A stretch of 64,000 nt of DNA from Valencia hispanica (GCA_963556495.2 OY747721.1:8242149-8306148); one strand, 5' to 3'. Shown: positions 11,600-24,499, counted from the first letter of the stretch. Numbers and translations: made by a program. Notes: a model not told the origin generated them from the sequence alone.

Positions 11600-13157
11600 A
11601 TCAGTTCAACAGGGAACAGAGTAATATATAAAACCATTGCTGTATACTATGTCTGGGTAGTAAAGATGAAAATGTTATCACAGCCACTGTACTTGTCGTT
11701 GGAGCTGCAGTAGTTGGCATAGGAGCTGGTGTAGCTGCTGACGGAGCTAGTGTAGTTGGCGTAGGAGCTGGTGTAGCTGCTGACGGAGCTAGTGTAGTTG
11801 GCGTAGGAGCTGGTGTAGCTGCTGACAGAGCTGGTGTAGTTGGCATAGGAGCTGGTGTAGCTGCTGACGGAGCTAGTGTAGTTGGCGTAGGAGCTGGTGT
11901 AGCTGCTGACGGAGCTAGTGTAGTTGGCGTAGGAGCTGGTGTAGCTGCTGACAGAGCTGGTGTAGTTGGCATAGGAGCTGGTGTAGCTGCTGACGGAGCT
12001 AGTGTAGTTGGCGTAGGAGCTGGTGTAGCTGCTGATGGAGCTAGTGTAGTTGGCGTAGGAGCTGGTGTAGCTGCTGACGGAGCTAGTGTAGTTGGCGTAG
12101 GAGCTGGTGTAGCTGCTGACAGAGCTGGTGTAGTTGGCATAGGAGCTGGTGTAGCTGCTGACGGAGCTAGTGTAGTTGGCGTAGGAGCTGGTGTAGCTGC
12201 TGACGGAGCTAGTGTAGTTGGCGTAGGAGCTGGTGTAGCTGCTGACAGAGCTGGTGTAGTTGGCATAGGAGCTGGTGTAGCTGCTGACGGAGCTAGTGTA
12301 GTTGGCGTAGGAGCTGGTGTAGCTGCTGACGGAGCTAGTGTAGTTGGCGTAGGAGCTGGTGTAGCTGCTGACAGAGCTGGTGTAGTTGGCGTAGGGGCTG
12401 GTGTAGCTGCTGTCGGAGCTGGTGTTGTTGGCGTAGGACCTGGTGTAGCTACTGTTGAAGTTGGTGTAGCTGTCGTTGGAGCTGCAGCAGTTGGCGTAGG
12501 AGCTGGTGTAGTTGGCGTAGGGGCTGGTGTAGCTGCTGTCGAAACTGGTGTAGTTGGCGTAGGAGCAGGTGTTGCTGGTGTCGGAGCTGGTGTAGTTGGC
12601 GTAGGACCTGGTGTAGCTACTGTTGAAGTTGGTGTAGCTGTCGTTGGAGCTGCAGCAGTTGGCGTAGGAGCTGGTGTAGTTGGCGTAGGAGCTGGTGTAG
12701 CTGCTGTTGGAGCTGGTGTAGTTGGCGTAGGAGCTGGTGTTGCTACCGTTGGAGTTGGTGTAGCTGACGTTGGAGATGCAGTAGTTGGCGTAGGAGCTGG
12801 TGTAGCTGCTGACGGAGCTGGTGTAGTTGGCTTAGGAGCTGGTGTAGCTACTGTTGAAGTTGGTGTAGCTGTCGTTGGAGCTGCAGCAGTTGGCGTAGGA
12901 GCTGGTGTAGTTGGCGTAGGAGCTGGTGTAGCTGCTGTTGGAGCTGGTGTAGTTGGCGTAGGAGCTGGTGTTGCTACCGTTGGAGTTGGTGTAGCTGACG
13001 TTGGAGATGCAGTAGTTGGCGTAGGAGCTGGTGTAGCTGCTGACGGAGCTGGTGTAGTTGGCTTAGGAGCTGGTGTAGCTGCCGACGGAGCTGGTGTAGT
13101 TGGCTTAGGAGCTGGTGTAGCTGCCGACGGAGCTGGTGTAGTTGGCGTAGGAGCTGG
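11600..13157 (-). repeat. Coding minisatellite, 42-bp units encoding PTPTTLAPSAATPA
   Basis: About 11700-12400 is a tandem array of 42-bp units arranged in a 126-bp higher-order triplet in which every third unit reads PMPTTPALSAATPA. About 12400-13157 uses related 21-bp-based units (VGVAT, AAAVP variants) including a duplicated block of roughly 200 bp. The minus-strand frame stays open throughout. It is Thr/Pro/Ala/Ser-rich, as in a mucin PTS domain. Confidence 0.85.
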
Positions 13158-13630
13158 CCCCCAACCCTACCATTCCGAGCGCGTTTTAAGTCCTACGGTG
13201 GTCGTTTCATGCCAAGGTTACCATGGCTTCCAGAACTACGACTTCGTCCAGTGTTCCTTCCAGTGATGAGGTTACTTTAGAAAACTACATTGCATTTAGT
13301 TATATAGTCAGACGTCTGCCGCATCGCGAGTAGACAATCTCCCTCTGGCATTCGTCACGGTGCAACTGAGTGTAGCCAAAGCACGAAAGGCGGAGCTAGA
13401 ATCTCCAGGAATGTCCCTCGTTGGCAAATGTATTTCAAAGATGGAGGCTCAACATGGATTCAGCCATTCGCGCGACTCGCTCGAATGTATTCTGAATAGC
13501 AGATTCTACACTTACATGAATACTTTCATTAGTAGGTGGAAGTAATTACACATGAATGAGCACATATTTTAAGAATTCTAAGAATTAAGTCAGAAAAATA
13601 CACAATGTAGCTTTAGGACTAATTAATACT
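13158..13630. repeat. Insertion disrupting the unit A repeat exon, unnamed
   Basis: GC-richer sequence with no counterpart in units B or C; homology to unit B intron 1 resumes near 13640. I see no terminal repeats I can define; probably a MITE or other interspersed repeat. Confidence 0.45.
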
Positions 13631-14915
13631 AATACAGCAGCATTTCTGATGAGTTTTATAGTATGTTGACTTTGTAATTTTGTGCTGCAGAACAGCAACA
13701 TTTACAGTTTGATAACTTCTTTAAATATTTAACAGTGAACAATTTAAACAAGTCAAACTCAAAATGAAATGGAGAAATGAATTAAAATAGCAACAAAAGA
13801 AGCTGCATCTTTTTTAACTAGAAAACCTTTTTTTATATTTTAAACATTTACAGTAGTGAGCAAATATAAATGATATCATGTATTTCTTTTGATTTGGGTT
13901 ACTGCATTTCAGTCTGTTGACATTAGCTATGTTTTAAAATAAATGCACCTTCATGAGCATTTAACTGGTAAATGTCAAGCTTTTTGCAACTATGCAAACT
14001 CAGAACATTGTTCATTTTTTTGATGTAAAAGTAAACAAATTTTTGGATTTTGAATTTCTTGCAGCTTTAGGCAGTTAAAAAAAACAAATCAGCGTTGTCT
14101 CCATTATGCAGGACTGATTTCAGCTCTGAAAAATAAAAATAAAAATAATTAAAACTGTCCCTGCCCCTGATTTGCTTAAAAGTATTTATAGACCACAGTT
14201 GTGTCTCCTTTAATGGGGGTGGGGGGGCGCCAGTAGGCTACAGGATGGGAGGAAAATAATTTAAAAAGAAAATTTGCTATTTTTTATTTATTATTAAACT
14301 ACTGTCATAAAAAGTTCAAGTTTTGTATATAAATAGCTCCTGAATAGAAAGTAAAATGTGTTTGGACTGATAAAAAAAAGAAGTTTTAAACAAATTTGAT
14401 ATGTTTGTCAATCAAATGCAGATGATAAGCGGTTTCAGCGAGTCACATGAAGTTTGCTGGCTCTCCAGGGGGGCCGGTGTTACAGCGGTTGTATGAGCTG
14501 CGAGAGGAGGTGAAGTGGTTTTAGACAGAAATCAAATCAGATCTGGTGAAGCATCTGGATGACACTATATGTGGCTTGCGTCTCTGTCTTATTTGATCTA
14601 TATTTGACCGCTTGAATGGCCTTAACCTCTCTTTGTAAGGCCAGAAACTCAGATTTTGCTCCTTGCAGACAAAGCGCACGCCTTCACAGTAAAACTAGAC
14701 CTCTGTGGCCCCATCAGTCGAGGGAACCCCAGCCTTATAGACTTTATCACTGATGCAGACACATCACACGATTTCTCCTCTCTATTTCAATCAGCGTCTG
14801 AGCGCCTGTCAGCAATGAGAAAACCATTTGCGACTTACTTTACTTTACTTTACTTTATCGCTCTTTTGCATGGGTTCGAGATCCGTTTGTTTGCACAGCA
14901 AACGAGCTGTCAATT

Positions 14916-15833
14916 TAGGGTGACCAACCGTCCTCTTTTCCCCGGACATGTCCACTGTTCATGTGCTGTCCGGATCATCCGGGATGATTTATAGACTGAT
15001 GAAAATGTCCGGGTTTTTATTGTTTTTATAGGACCATACTTAAACTGACTGGTGTGATGCATGCAGTATGGCAGCCTTTCTCTCATGTAACGTCCTCCCG
15101 AGCTGGTTCTGATCCGTTTATTGACGCCACAGACTGCAAGCTGTGCGCAGCGCTGCTCTGCGCCGAGTTGCACCGCACCTAGTTATCCTGCAATGCGCAA
15201 CGCAATCGCGCAGCGCCGAGTTACTACTGTTTACAAGAAGTCAAAGCACAAGCTTCATGCACGAACCACAAAAGATATACTGTCAAGTCGCAACAAATGG
15301 GTGGCGGAGTGCACTATTCACATATCTGGTGTGTGTTTCTGTGTGACAAAAGTGGCAAATATCACAATATCACATGGACACAAAAACTATAAAAAGGCTG
15401 AGCAAAGTGAGAGTTCATCTATAAACTGACTGTGGAGGATGAAGATGCAAACTAAACAGAGTAAGCACTTTTTTATTTTGGTTTTGAGTCTGCAGCTGTT
15501 TACTTTTATTACCGTGAAAAGAAAATAATACTTGTTTTCTCAGAAGATTATTTCAGATTTTTCTTCAGTTTTGTCCAGTGCAATATAAAAAGTAAACTTT
15601 TTTTAATTCAGAAGAGTAACTATTTATATTATAATTTATTTCCAGAGATTATACAATCATTTCCTACTTGTGAAAGGCTTTTTTAAGTTTGTTATTTAAC
15701 TAATCGTTTCTAACCACATTGAGAATGCACACTTTAAGTATGTTAAAATCAAAAGTCTTGGTCAAATCCTGAAAGTGTTTCAGTACTGTGCCAGATGTCC
15801 TCTTTTTTTGGAAATCAAAATATGGTCACCCTA
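14916..15833. mobile_element. Non-autonomous hAT-like element nested in the hAT remnant
   Basis: Perfect 11-bp terminal inverted repeats TAGGGTGACCA / TGGTCACCCTA. Flanked by 8-bp duplications TGTCAATT (14908-14915) and TGTCAGTT (15834-15841), one mismatch. 918 bp; no transposase frame seen. Confidence 0.8.
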
Positions 15834-16279
15834 TGTCAGTTGACATGCAGGAGCAGCTTATTGAGCTGAAGAGTGACAGTAGACTGAAGGAACGTCATTC
15901 TGGGCAGCATTGATGCAGGAATATCCTCAACTCTGTGAAGTCACCTTGAAGATTCTCCTTCCTTTCGCGTCGACATGTTTGTGTGAGGCAGGATTCTCAT
16001 AAATGACTGCACTCAAAACAAAATACTGCAATCGTGCACAAATGGAGGATGATTTGAGGCTATGTTTATCAAACATTGAGCCAAGAATTAAGGATCTTTG
16101 CAAGGCAAAGCAGGCTCAGGTCTCACATTAACATCACCTACCTGCAAACTTCTGTAAAAATGCAGATGATGCCTACTATTAGGCCTAGTAATAATAACAA
16201 TAATAAAGGATAATTTAATAGCAGAGGTCTGGTGCCAATTCCCAATTATATCAATAGCCTAGTAATGATGATAGGCCTA

Positions 16280-16417
<138 letters not shown>

Positions 16418-16575
16418 TGGGCCTAGTGCACTGGGGCCCCAACTGCAATGAACCAGCTTTGGGGCGGCCCAGCTTGTAAAAGGTTGAGAACCCCTGATGT
16501 AGATAAAATAATCAAATTAGTTCAACTTTTAAACAAGGTGATTTAAAGATAATATATAAAAGTATGACTACTTAC

Positions 16576-16630
16576 CAACAGTGGCAACAACAATCCAAAG
16601 GATGGATGTCAAGATTGATGTTTTAGCCAT
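16576..16630 (-). CDS. Unit A mucin exon 1: signal peptide
   Basis: ATG at 16630; MAKTSILTSILWIVVATV then a phase-1 donor GTAAGT. Same length and 18-codon layout as unit B exon 1, and intact. Confidence 0.7.
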
Positions 16631-18044
16631 TGTAAAAATAGAAAGAAGAAATAATCAAACTTGGAAGAAAAAACCCACAAAAAGTTGGAAAGCAGTGCAA
16701 ACTATGTGTGGATGACAGCTTGAAAACTTAAGACGATTGTGAAATCATCCCTGACGGGGCAGTTTAAATCTGTAACGACTCCTCCATGGGTGTTGCTGGA
16801 CACTAAATGTGTTTCCAAAACAAATGTCTTTTTTATTATTATTATTTTTTAATTATTCTCATATTGCAACCCAGCACCATAAACTGTGTCTTCCATTGAT
16901 TTTATGAACAACTGAAAGTGTCACTGGTTGAAGACGCGGCCAAAACTCTCTCAATAAAAGAATGGGAAGTTTGTCAAACTTGATGACAACACTAAGTGCT
17001 TTACATTCATATTTAAGTGTATGTCAATTAAAAGGTTCAAATACCAGGGTAAACGTCTTATCACTTTTTTGGTACATTTTTCAATATAATAAGGAATTCC
17101 GTTTTTTTAAAATAAGTTGATCCCATAATCTTAATGTAATGTTCCATTAAAAAAAGAAACAGCTGCGGTTCATAAAGACTTATAGCTGAGGCAGGTTGAA
17201 GGGACAGTAAGCTAGGCTTCTTTCCAATTTTTAAAAATCTAACATGATCTGTAGTTTATCGTATGTGTAGCTTTATTAAACCTCTGGCAACCTAATTAGG
17301 TTTACCTGTTCAGTTACTTGCTAAGGCAAATCAGCCAATTAACCAATCAAGTGGCAACATTTATTTAATCAGGGGTCTGAATGTGTTAAAGATGTCTTGC
17401 TGAATTTTAAAGTGAGCATCAGAAAGAGGAAGAAATTGGACATGCTGGTCTGAGTATATTAGAAACTATTGATCTACTGTGATTTTCACTCCCAAAAATG
17501 ACTCAGGTTTACTGAGAGGGGACTTCTTAACACACTTTAGGTTCCTCAGTACTAGTTAAGGATTGTTTAAATACCACAACCTAGGTGAGTATTGTTGCTA
17601 ACCATCAATCAATTGTCTAAACCCACTTATCCTTGAAGAGTTGCAAAGGGGCTGGTGCCATGCAATCATTGGGCAAACGGCAAGGTAAACCCTGGACAGG
17701 TCATCATACATCACAGGACAACACAGAGACACACAGGACAAGCAACCATACACATAAACTCACACCAATGGACAATTTAGAGAGACCAGGAAACCTAACA
17801 GTCATGCTTTTGGAATGCGTGAGGAAGTACCTGAAAAGAACCCAAGCATGTAGGAGAAGAACATACAAACTCCATGCAGAAAGACCAAAGGCCGGGATTC
17901 TAACCTAGAACCCTCTTGCTGCAAGGCAACAGTGTTACCAACTACTCCACCGCAGGGCCAGATTATGTTAGCAGGGGCCCCTGGGCACTAAATTGTTTAA
18001 AGGGCCCCCTCGCTGTCAAAAAAAGAATATAATTTAAATAGGGT

Positions 18045-20360
18045 CAGTGTTTCCTCTAGGATTTGTTTTAGCAGTGGGGGCAGGCCTGCCGAAAGCTTCC
18101 CCCGGAAACATCCCAACCGCTGCCCGGTCCCGTCCCGTCCCGCCTAGTATGAAACGGAAATGACACTTTGCTGCAACACAAACAAATATATTAATTCACC
18201 TCTATTCACACACAACGAGACATATTTCAGTTGTGATTGAACTGTATTTCTGGAGAATCTACAACAGAAATTCTTAATAGGGAAGCCAAAACCAAAAGCA
18301 TCGAACGAAATGAAACAAATAGCATCTTTGCCTCAGTGGCAAAGTTGGCAGCCTTGCTGTGCACATTTATTTTTCCTGGGCTTTTGGAAAAATAACTCCA
18401 AGGCTCTGTTATAGGGGAATTCCGAAATAGGTGGTCCAATGATGCTCAGTAGCATACATGCTGCTAGATGGTCCCCCTGCAGCCTGTTCCTCAAGTCTGT
18501 TTTAACCTAAAAAATAATAAAACGAGTGATGAGAGAGATATTGATAGCTGAACAATCTCTCATTTCACATAACGCTGAAATATCTTACCCTGTTCATGGT
18601 GGAGAAATCTCTCTCACAGTTGACACTTGAGATTGGCACTGTGAGGGCAATGGCTACCAGCTTACTGAGGGAGGGAGTGTTGCCAACTGTCTCAGACAGA
18701 AAGTAGCTGAAGTTGCCCCAGAAAGTCGCTAGACATCGCCAGATGACGTCACACGCTAATTTGCATAATGTTAATGTCATCACGTGATGACGAATGAAAC
18801 AGAAAGGAGGAAATAATTATATTTAGATTAGGATTTTGTCATACAGGGTTAGACAATACATTATTTAAACAGCTACAGGGAAATGTGACTTTTGTCTTCA
18901 AGAAGAGACTGTGGAACATGTTCTATTATTTTGCCTGAAGTATATTGTTGAGAAAACTGGTACAAAATTTACAAGATATCAAATTACAACTGGACATCAA
19001 AGACCTTTCAGGCAAAATTTAAAGTTCTGAAGAAAAAACAAAAATTTGCTGAGATATCTCAAGAAGACAAAATTAATAGAGAGAATATAGTTGTTTGTTT
19101 TTTAGCATTTTGTAAAAATAAGTAGGGCATATTCAGCATGCATCAAAAGTTTATTGCTTATGATATTATTTTCAGTGGGGTTTTTTTGTCATACATTTTA
19201 AATGTCCTACGTTTTTGAACTCACCATGCATTTCGAACAGTCGTTGAATGCACCACAGGTGTGAGATGCTGCATAGTACAGACAAGCTTCTGCCTTAATC
19301 CCCGTTGAAAGATCGGTTTTATATACATGCAGATTTATTTTTTACTTTTGAATTAACATTAAGTACAAAACAACTTCGTTTGTGAGTGGATGAAATGAAC
19401 CGAAAAAGGTTTGATTGGTCAGTGGACATAATCTTATGCTGCATACACATGCGCAGATCATTCACTTTCTGACCGTGGGGAAGGAGCAAGCTGGGTCTCT
19501 AAACTGCAGGAAATAAAGGCGACAAAGTTTCACAGAAAGTAGCTGAGGGTGGTCAGAAAAGTCGCTAGATTTGTCGCTAGGCGCTTTTTGGAAAAAAAAA
19601 AGTCGTTAAGGGGGTCTGAAAAGTCGTTAGAAATGGCGACAAAGTCGCTAAGTTGGCAACCCTGGAGGAAGGGGTAGATCTGACACCACTCATCATGCTG
19701 GGATGCCAGCCGACCGACCGATGCGAACGGTTCACGCCTCCGCGTCGTCCAGTCATTTCTGTTAATGGACACAACGTGGCCACAGCGACCCGACCGCAGC
19801 AGTGGAGTGATGGGAAGTGAGATTGTGGCTTTACCTTACGTTACGTGATACAAAGTGTTAATATGTTAATGCTATCAAACTCACCAAATAAGTTAAAAGA
19901 AATGATAAAATCACTCATGTTTTGTCTGTTTTGCTTTTGCGATGTGTCAACTGTGAAATAACGCTGAGTCTCCGTTGCCATGGTTACCATCTAGCGTTTG
20001 AGCCAGCGCAATAATTTAGAACTGTCATCAGGCAATTTGACGGGACGCCTTTCCTAGGGGGACTTTATCACGTTTTAACCTACACCCTCCAGCCAATCAG
20101 AGTCGAGTATTCACCCGAACCTAGATAAGTGGAGTTAAACTGGACAGCCCCAATAACCTCTGAATAGTTCTACTGGCTAAATTGCGATGTAAGCGGCAGC
20201 CGACGGCGGTGCATTATGTCGGCAGGATCATTTAAAAGGCAACCGCGGCTATTGTGCGTCTGCACTATTTTTTATTTTTAATTTTTTTTACCCCATTTCT
20301 GATACAGCGGCGGCAGAAAATGTGGCGCGCTGCTCCAAAGTCAACATAGAGGAAACACAG
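18045..20360 (-). mobile_element. hAT-D: second hAT nested in hAT-A, with transposase C-terminus
   Basis: Ends CAGTGTTTCCTCTA (18045) and TAGAGGAAACACAG (20360), inverted with 13 of 14 matches; no convincing target duplication. Minus strand reads LVAIALTVPISSVNCERDF then STMNRV, an intron of about 77 bp (GTAAGA...TTTTTAG), then KTDLRNRLQGDHLAACMLLS: the hAT C-terminal dimerisation region. Confidence 0.65.
18675..19664. mobile_element. hAT-B1: 1-kb hAT-type MITE inside hAT-D
   Basis: Termini AGTGTTGCCAACT / AGTTGGCAACCCT, with flanks GAGGGAGG (18667-18674) and GAGGAAGG (19665-19672), 7 of 8. Interrupts the hAT-D transposase between INRNDWTTRR...IYPFL and LSKLVAIALTV. Same family as 22786-23850. 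Confidence 0.8.
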
Positions 20361-21372
20361 CGGTTTTTCACCACAGTCTTGTAAAACTACATTGCTCATC
20401 TGAGGGCAACAATATCAAGACACAACACAGTGGTGTAACTCCCTTGCCTATGTAAACATGTCATGCTTGATCTCACCTCTACCAGGCCAGGACTACAATT
20501 CAGATTGTTCCATAACTTAATCACAAAAACTCACTGATACTCGTTAATTTTTCTTTCCTGTCTCTCCTCTCTCAAAGCGCTCCTTCAGTTATTTTGCTTC
20601 TCAGCTCTCCAATGCTGCCCTTCTGTGTCTCCCCCTATTTTTCTTTCTCTTTTATTGATAAAAAAAAATAGTGCAATCAGTTTAAGTAAACTTGACTCAT
20701 ACTTTATAAAGCATTTGATCATAAATGGAAAATGAATGCAAAGTAAAAACAAATGCTTTTCCTTTTACATAATAGTGTGTTTAATAAACCTGTATCTCTA
20801 AACTCCTGTTTCTCCATCCTCTTCTACTGTCTCTTTCCTCCTCCTCTCCTATTTTTCATAAGTAAAACCATGAGAACAGGGCTCTTGAATGCACAATGTA
20901 TTGACACCCAACATCGGTATCTGTCATTTTTTAACACATTGTATTGGTCCGATAAGTAAAACTGAGCCAATATTAAAAATCACAATTTATTTCCATCTTT
21001 GTAAGAGATTAATGTAATATTTATAACATTGTAAATAATAGTTATTGGCCATAAGAGCAATAATATCAAATATCTCATCGGTGCATCCCTACTTCTGTCC
21101 ACCTCTTTATGAGTTCCCTAAGAAAATGACCAAACTGACAGATAAATGCCAACATAGTTGACACTATGTGCTGATCCAAGTAATTCATCATCACCACAGA
21201 AACTTCTTTCACCTAAAAACTGACTGACAGCAACGACCCGTCTGAGCAGAACCTCCCACCAGTACCGTGTCTCTCCCTCCAGCTGGTCCAGTTTAGCTTT
21301 CTGTCCTGCTACCAGTGGCTGATGCTAGCAGCACACTGATGCAATGAACTGAGCTTTCTTCATGATCACACA

Positions 21373-22196
21373 CAGGGGCGGATCTAGAAAAATATTTATG
21401 GGGTGGCAAGAAAGGGGCAAGCATTTTTCAGGGGTGGCACCATATGCCAGAATTTTATATATATATATTGGTTTTATTGATCAGTCAAACACATGCTTCA
21501 CCTCTTCACTCCCCAGTATTTACATATATGATAGATACATACATGTATTTGTTTTGCTTCAGGTTATTTAAGCACATTAAAGCTGAATTGCGCAATATTG
21601 TTGTTAAAATAAGATATATAAAAAAAAAAATCTATAGTCAGTTTTTTCATCTCCTGACGATACAATTGAATCAAGTGCTGTAGTTTGTTGTAGTTTGATT
21701 CTACCGCGGTTGCATGTAGAGGCAGCAATTCCATTTATTTTGAGGTGGTTCAGGGTGCGCGTGTGGGCTTGGGAGAGCGCGTAGCGTGACGTAATGATGC
21801 ACGTACGTACCCATGTACGCGGTCTAAACTAGCTTAGATAAGTGTAGCTAGCCAGCCACGACACCTACACAAGCTCTCCGTAAGTCAAAGAAGAAAATAA
21901 TTTTATCCAGATTTACAAAAAGAACAAAAATGGCCTCCGTCGTCGCAGAGCTCGGAATAATGAGCACACGCCTGAAAGTCATGGGAGTGCGCATTTTGCT
22001 GATTGCAGTTTGTCTAACCGCCACATGGTGCGCTCTCTGCAGCACTTTCAGCAAACTAGCAGCTTTAAAGGTTCACAAAAGAGAATATAATGCAACTATT
22101 TTCATGAGCTTCAAGCTCCTAATGTCCAATTTTACAATTCATAGCTGCTAGGGTGGTAAGGTTTTCTTTTATGCCACCCCAGTAGATCCACCCATG
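21373..22196. mobile_element. hAT-C: 824-bp non-autonomous hAT-like element
   Basis: Termini CAGGGGCGGATCTA / TAGATCCACCCATG (12 of 14 inverted), perfect 8-bp duplication ATCACACA (21365-21372, 22197-22204). No transposase frame. Confidence 0.85.
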
Positions 22197-22785
22197 ATCA
22201 CACATGCATTCAGAGCGTTTCCAGTCAGAGAAACCACTAATGTACTGGTTTTATTTGCTCCAAATAAGATGCAGGGGAAACAAACCTGCGGTCGGTGAAC
22301 ATGTGATCCAGTCTGAAGAAACTTTTTCTCCTCTTGGGAAGTGACAGCAGATCATAAGTTTGGCTCACTTTACCGCCCAAACCTCGATCACGGGATGAAG
22401 CTGGATATCTTGTCGCCCGATTATTGAAAGCAGCAGCTCCACCATCGATAACAACAGCGTAAGCATTTACGTTAACTGTCCCCCACAATGCTACGTCCCA
22501 CACCGGATAAACCCACTCTGAACTGCTGCTGCTACAGCTAGCCTCAGGTTGTGTTGTGTAGCTAACACAGTCCCCTCCGAACAGGTTCATTGGCTCACCA
22601 TCATCCACCATGTCTTCTTTTTCCTGATTTTCCTCCTTAGGTTTTACACAGAAGGTGTCAGTAGATGACAGACTTCTTAATAAACACGTCTTCTTCTCAT
22701 CTTTCGCTCATTCATTTATAGAAACCGCCTTTTTTCGCTCATTTTCGATTCTCTTAGGACTACTCCTACTGTCCGGTGACGGTCA

Positions 22786-23850
22786 CAGTGTTGCCAACTG
22801 TCTCCGACAGAAAGTAGCTGAAGTTGCCCCAGAAAGTTGCTAGATGTCGCCAGATGACGTCATACGCTAATTTGCATAATGATGATGTCATCAAGTGATG
22901 ACGATTGAAACAAAGGAGAAAAAAATTATATTTAGATTAGGATTTGATCATACAGGTTAAATAATACATTATTTAAACATTATTTAAATAATACATTATT
23001 TAAACAGGGGAAACATGCTACAGGTAAATCTGACTTCTGTCTTCAAGAAGAAACTGTGGAACATGTTCTATTATTTTGCCTGAAGTAAACTGTTGAGAAA
23101 CCTGGTAGCCTACAAAATTGACAAGATATCAAATTGCAACTGGACATCAAAGACCTTTAAAAAAAATTAAAGTTCAGAAACATACATTTGCTGAGATATC
23201 TCAAGAAGATTAAATTAATAGAGAGAATATAGATGTTTGTTTGTTTTTTAGTACTTTGTAAAAATAAGTAGAGCATATTTAGCATGCATCAAATGTTTCT
23301 TGCCAACCGCCATTAAACTGAAGTTTATTGCTTATGATATTTTCAGTGGGTTTTTTTTGGTCATAAGTTTGAAATGTCCTACGTTTTTGAACTCACCATA
23401 CGTTTCGAACGTTCCTTAAATGCACCACAGGTGTGAGATGCAGCGTAATACCATGCATAATACAGACAAGCTTCTGCCTTAATTCCAGTTGAAAGATCGG
23501 TTTTATATACATGCAGATTTATTTTTTACTTTTGAATTGACATTAACTATCAAACAACTTTGTTTGTGAGTGAGTGAAATGAACCGAAAAAGGTTTATGA
23601 TTGGTCAGTGGACATAGTCTGATCATGCTGCGTACACATGCGCAGATCATTACCCTTTCTGAGCGTTGGGAAGGAGCAAGCTGGGTCTCTAAACTGTAGG
23701 AAATATCAGTGACAAAGTTTCACAGAAAGTAGCTAAGGGTGGTCAGAATGTCGCTAGATTTGTTGCTAGGCGCTTTTTGGAAAAAAAGTCGTTAAGGGGG
23801 TCTGAAAAGTCGTTAGGAATAGCGACAAAGTCGCTAAGTTGGCAACACTG
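22786..23850. mobile_element. hAT-B2: 1.07-kb hAT-type MITE
   Basis: Perfect TIRs CAGTGTTGCCAACT / AGTTGGCAACACTG and a perfect 8-bp duplication GACGGTCA (22778-22785, 23851-23858). Subterminal direct repeats of AGAAAGTAGCT and GTCGCTAG near both ends; no frame of its own. Confidence 0.9.
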
Positions 23851-24499
23851 GACGGTCAGCAGAGCGCTACCCAGCACTTGCTGGGGCAGGGGCGGGGCAT
23901 GTTACCATGGTTTCCACAACTGAGCCTTAGGGACTATGTAACTTTATAAGGGTAAAAAAAATGGTGGGGATCTTATTGGTTATCTCTCCGCCAGCACCGA
24001 TCTGTGCCACATTTTAAATATGAAGACAATTTTTTTTTCCTTCCTTAAACTGCTCATGTGGGCTCCACAGTGGGCGTGGGCCCCTGGGCTTGTGCCCATA
24101 ATGCCCATTGGATAATCCGGCCTTGCTCCACCGTGCAGCCTGTTGCTAACCATGTCCGACCCTTCTTGACCACAGTATACCCATCTTCTGAGAGCTATAT
24201 TCAGTAGGATGGTACAGCATGTCACAAAGCCCATATCATCTTAGACGTGACAATGAGTTCACTGAACGAGATCAAATAATCACCTCCACAGTCACCAGAT
24301 CTTCTACAACACTCCATCTACACCGGCAGCAGTAGATTAAATGCAGCAAGCGAAGCCCCGACATCGGGCGCCCAGTGGAGGCAAGGCCAAGACCCCCACC
24401 TCCATCCAAGCTCCACCTGGAGAGCACCCAGGCAGCTACAGCCGACCACCGCTCCCACAGAGGGCAGAGGGGGGCACAGAGGAAACACTGGAATGGCGA

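Larger units (their letters stand above)
17953..24125 (-). mobile_element. hAT-A: 6.2-kb hAT element with transposase remnants
   Basis: TIRs CAGGGCCAGATTAT / ATAATCCGGCCTTG (12 of 14 match) and a perfect 8-bp target duplication CTCCACCG (17945-17952, 24126-24133). Minus-strand frames: a possible N-terminal exon 22611-22237, and about 21340-21100 reading KLDQLEGETRYWWEVLLRR then FLGERSFCGDDELLGSAHSVNYVG, which resembles the DUF4371/TTF-type hAT transposase. Frames are broken by three further insertions. Confidence 0.75.
17606..24141 (+). mobile_element. SINE-like repeat inserted in Tc1, itself split by hAT-A
   Basis: Flanked by a perfect 12-bp duplication GTTGCTAACCAT (17594-17605 and 24142-24153). 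Body 17606-17952 contains the fish repeat with CCTGGACAGGTCATCA, GACAATTTAGAGAGACC and AACATACAAACTCCATGCAG; 24134-24141 completes it. About 355 bp net without the hAT-A insert. Confidence 0.75.
17270..24300 (+). mobile_element. Tc1-like element, split by the nested insertions
   Basis: The left part (17270-17605) matches the fish Tc1 5' region (ACCTGTTCAGTTACTTG, GTGAGCATCAGAAAG). The right part (24142-24300) gives the transposase segment around CACAGTCACCAGATCTT. The same element at the same place in unit B (45560-46090) shows it was present before the unit duplication. Confidence 0.7.

Noticed and set aside
11600..13157. CRISPR or satellite interpretation of the 42-bp array
   Set aside because: Open, Thr/Pro-rich, between signal and membrane exons of a mucin: a coding minisatellite.
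13360..13545. 61-codon frame MQLSVAKARKAEL... as a gene
   Set aside because: Sits in the insertion that disrupts the unit A repeat exon; no start context, no family recognised.
22237..22611. 124-codon frame as an independent host gene
   Set aside because: Lies inside hAT-A in the same orientation as its transposase remnants; most simply an N-terminal transposase exon or element leader.
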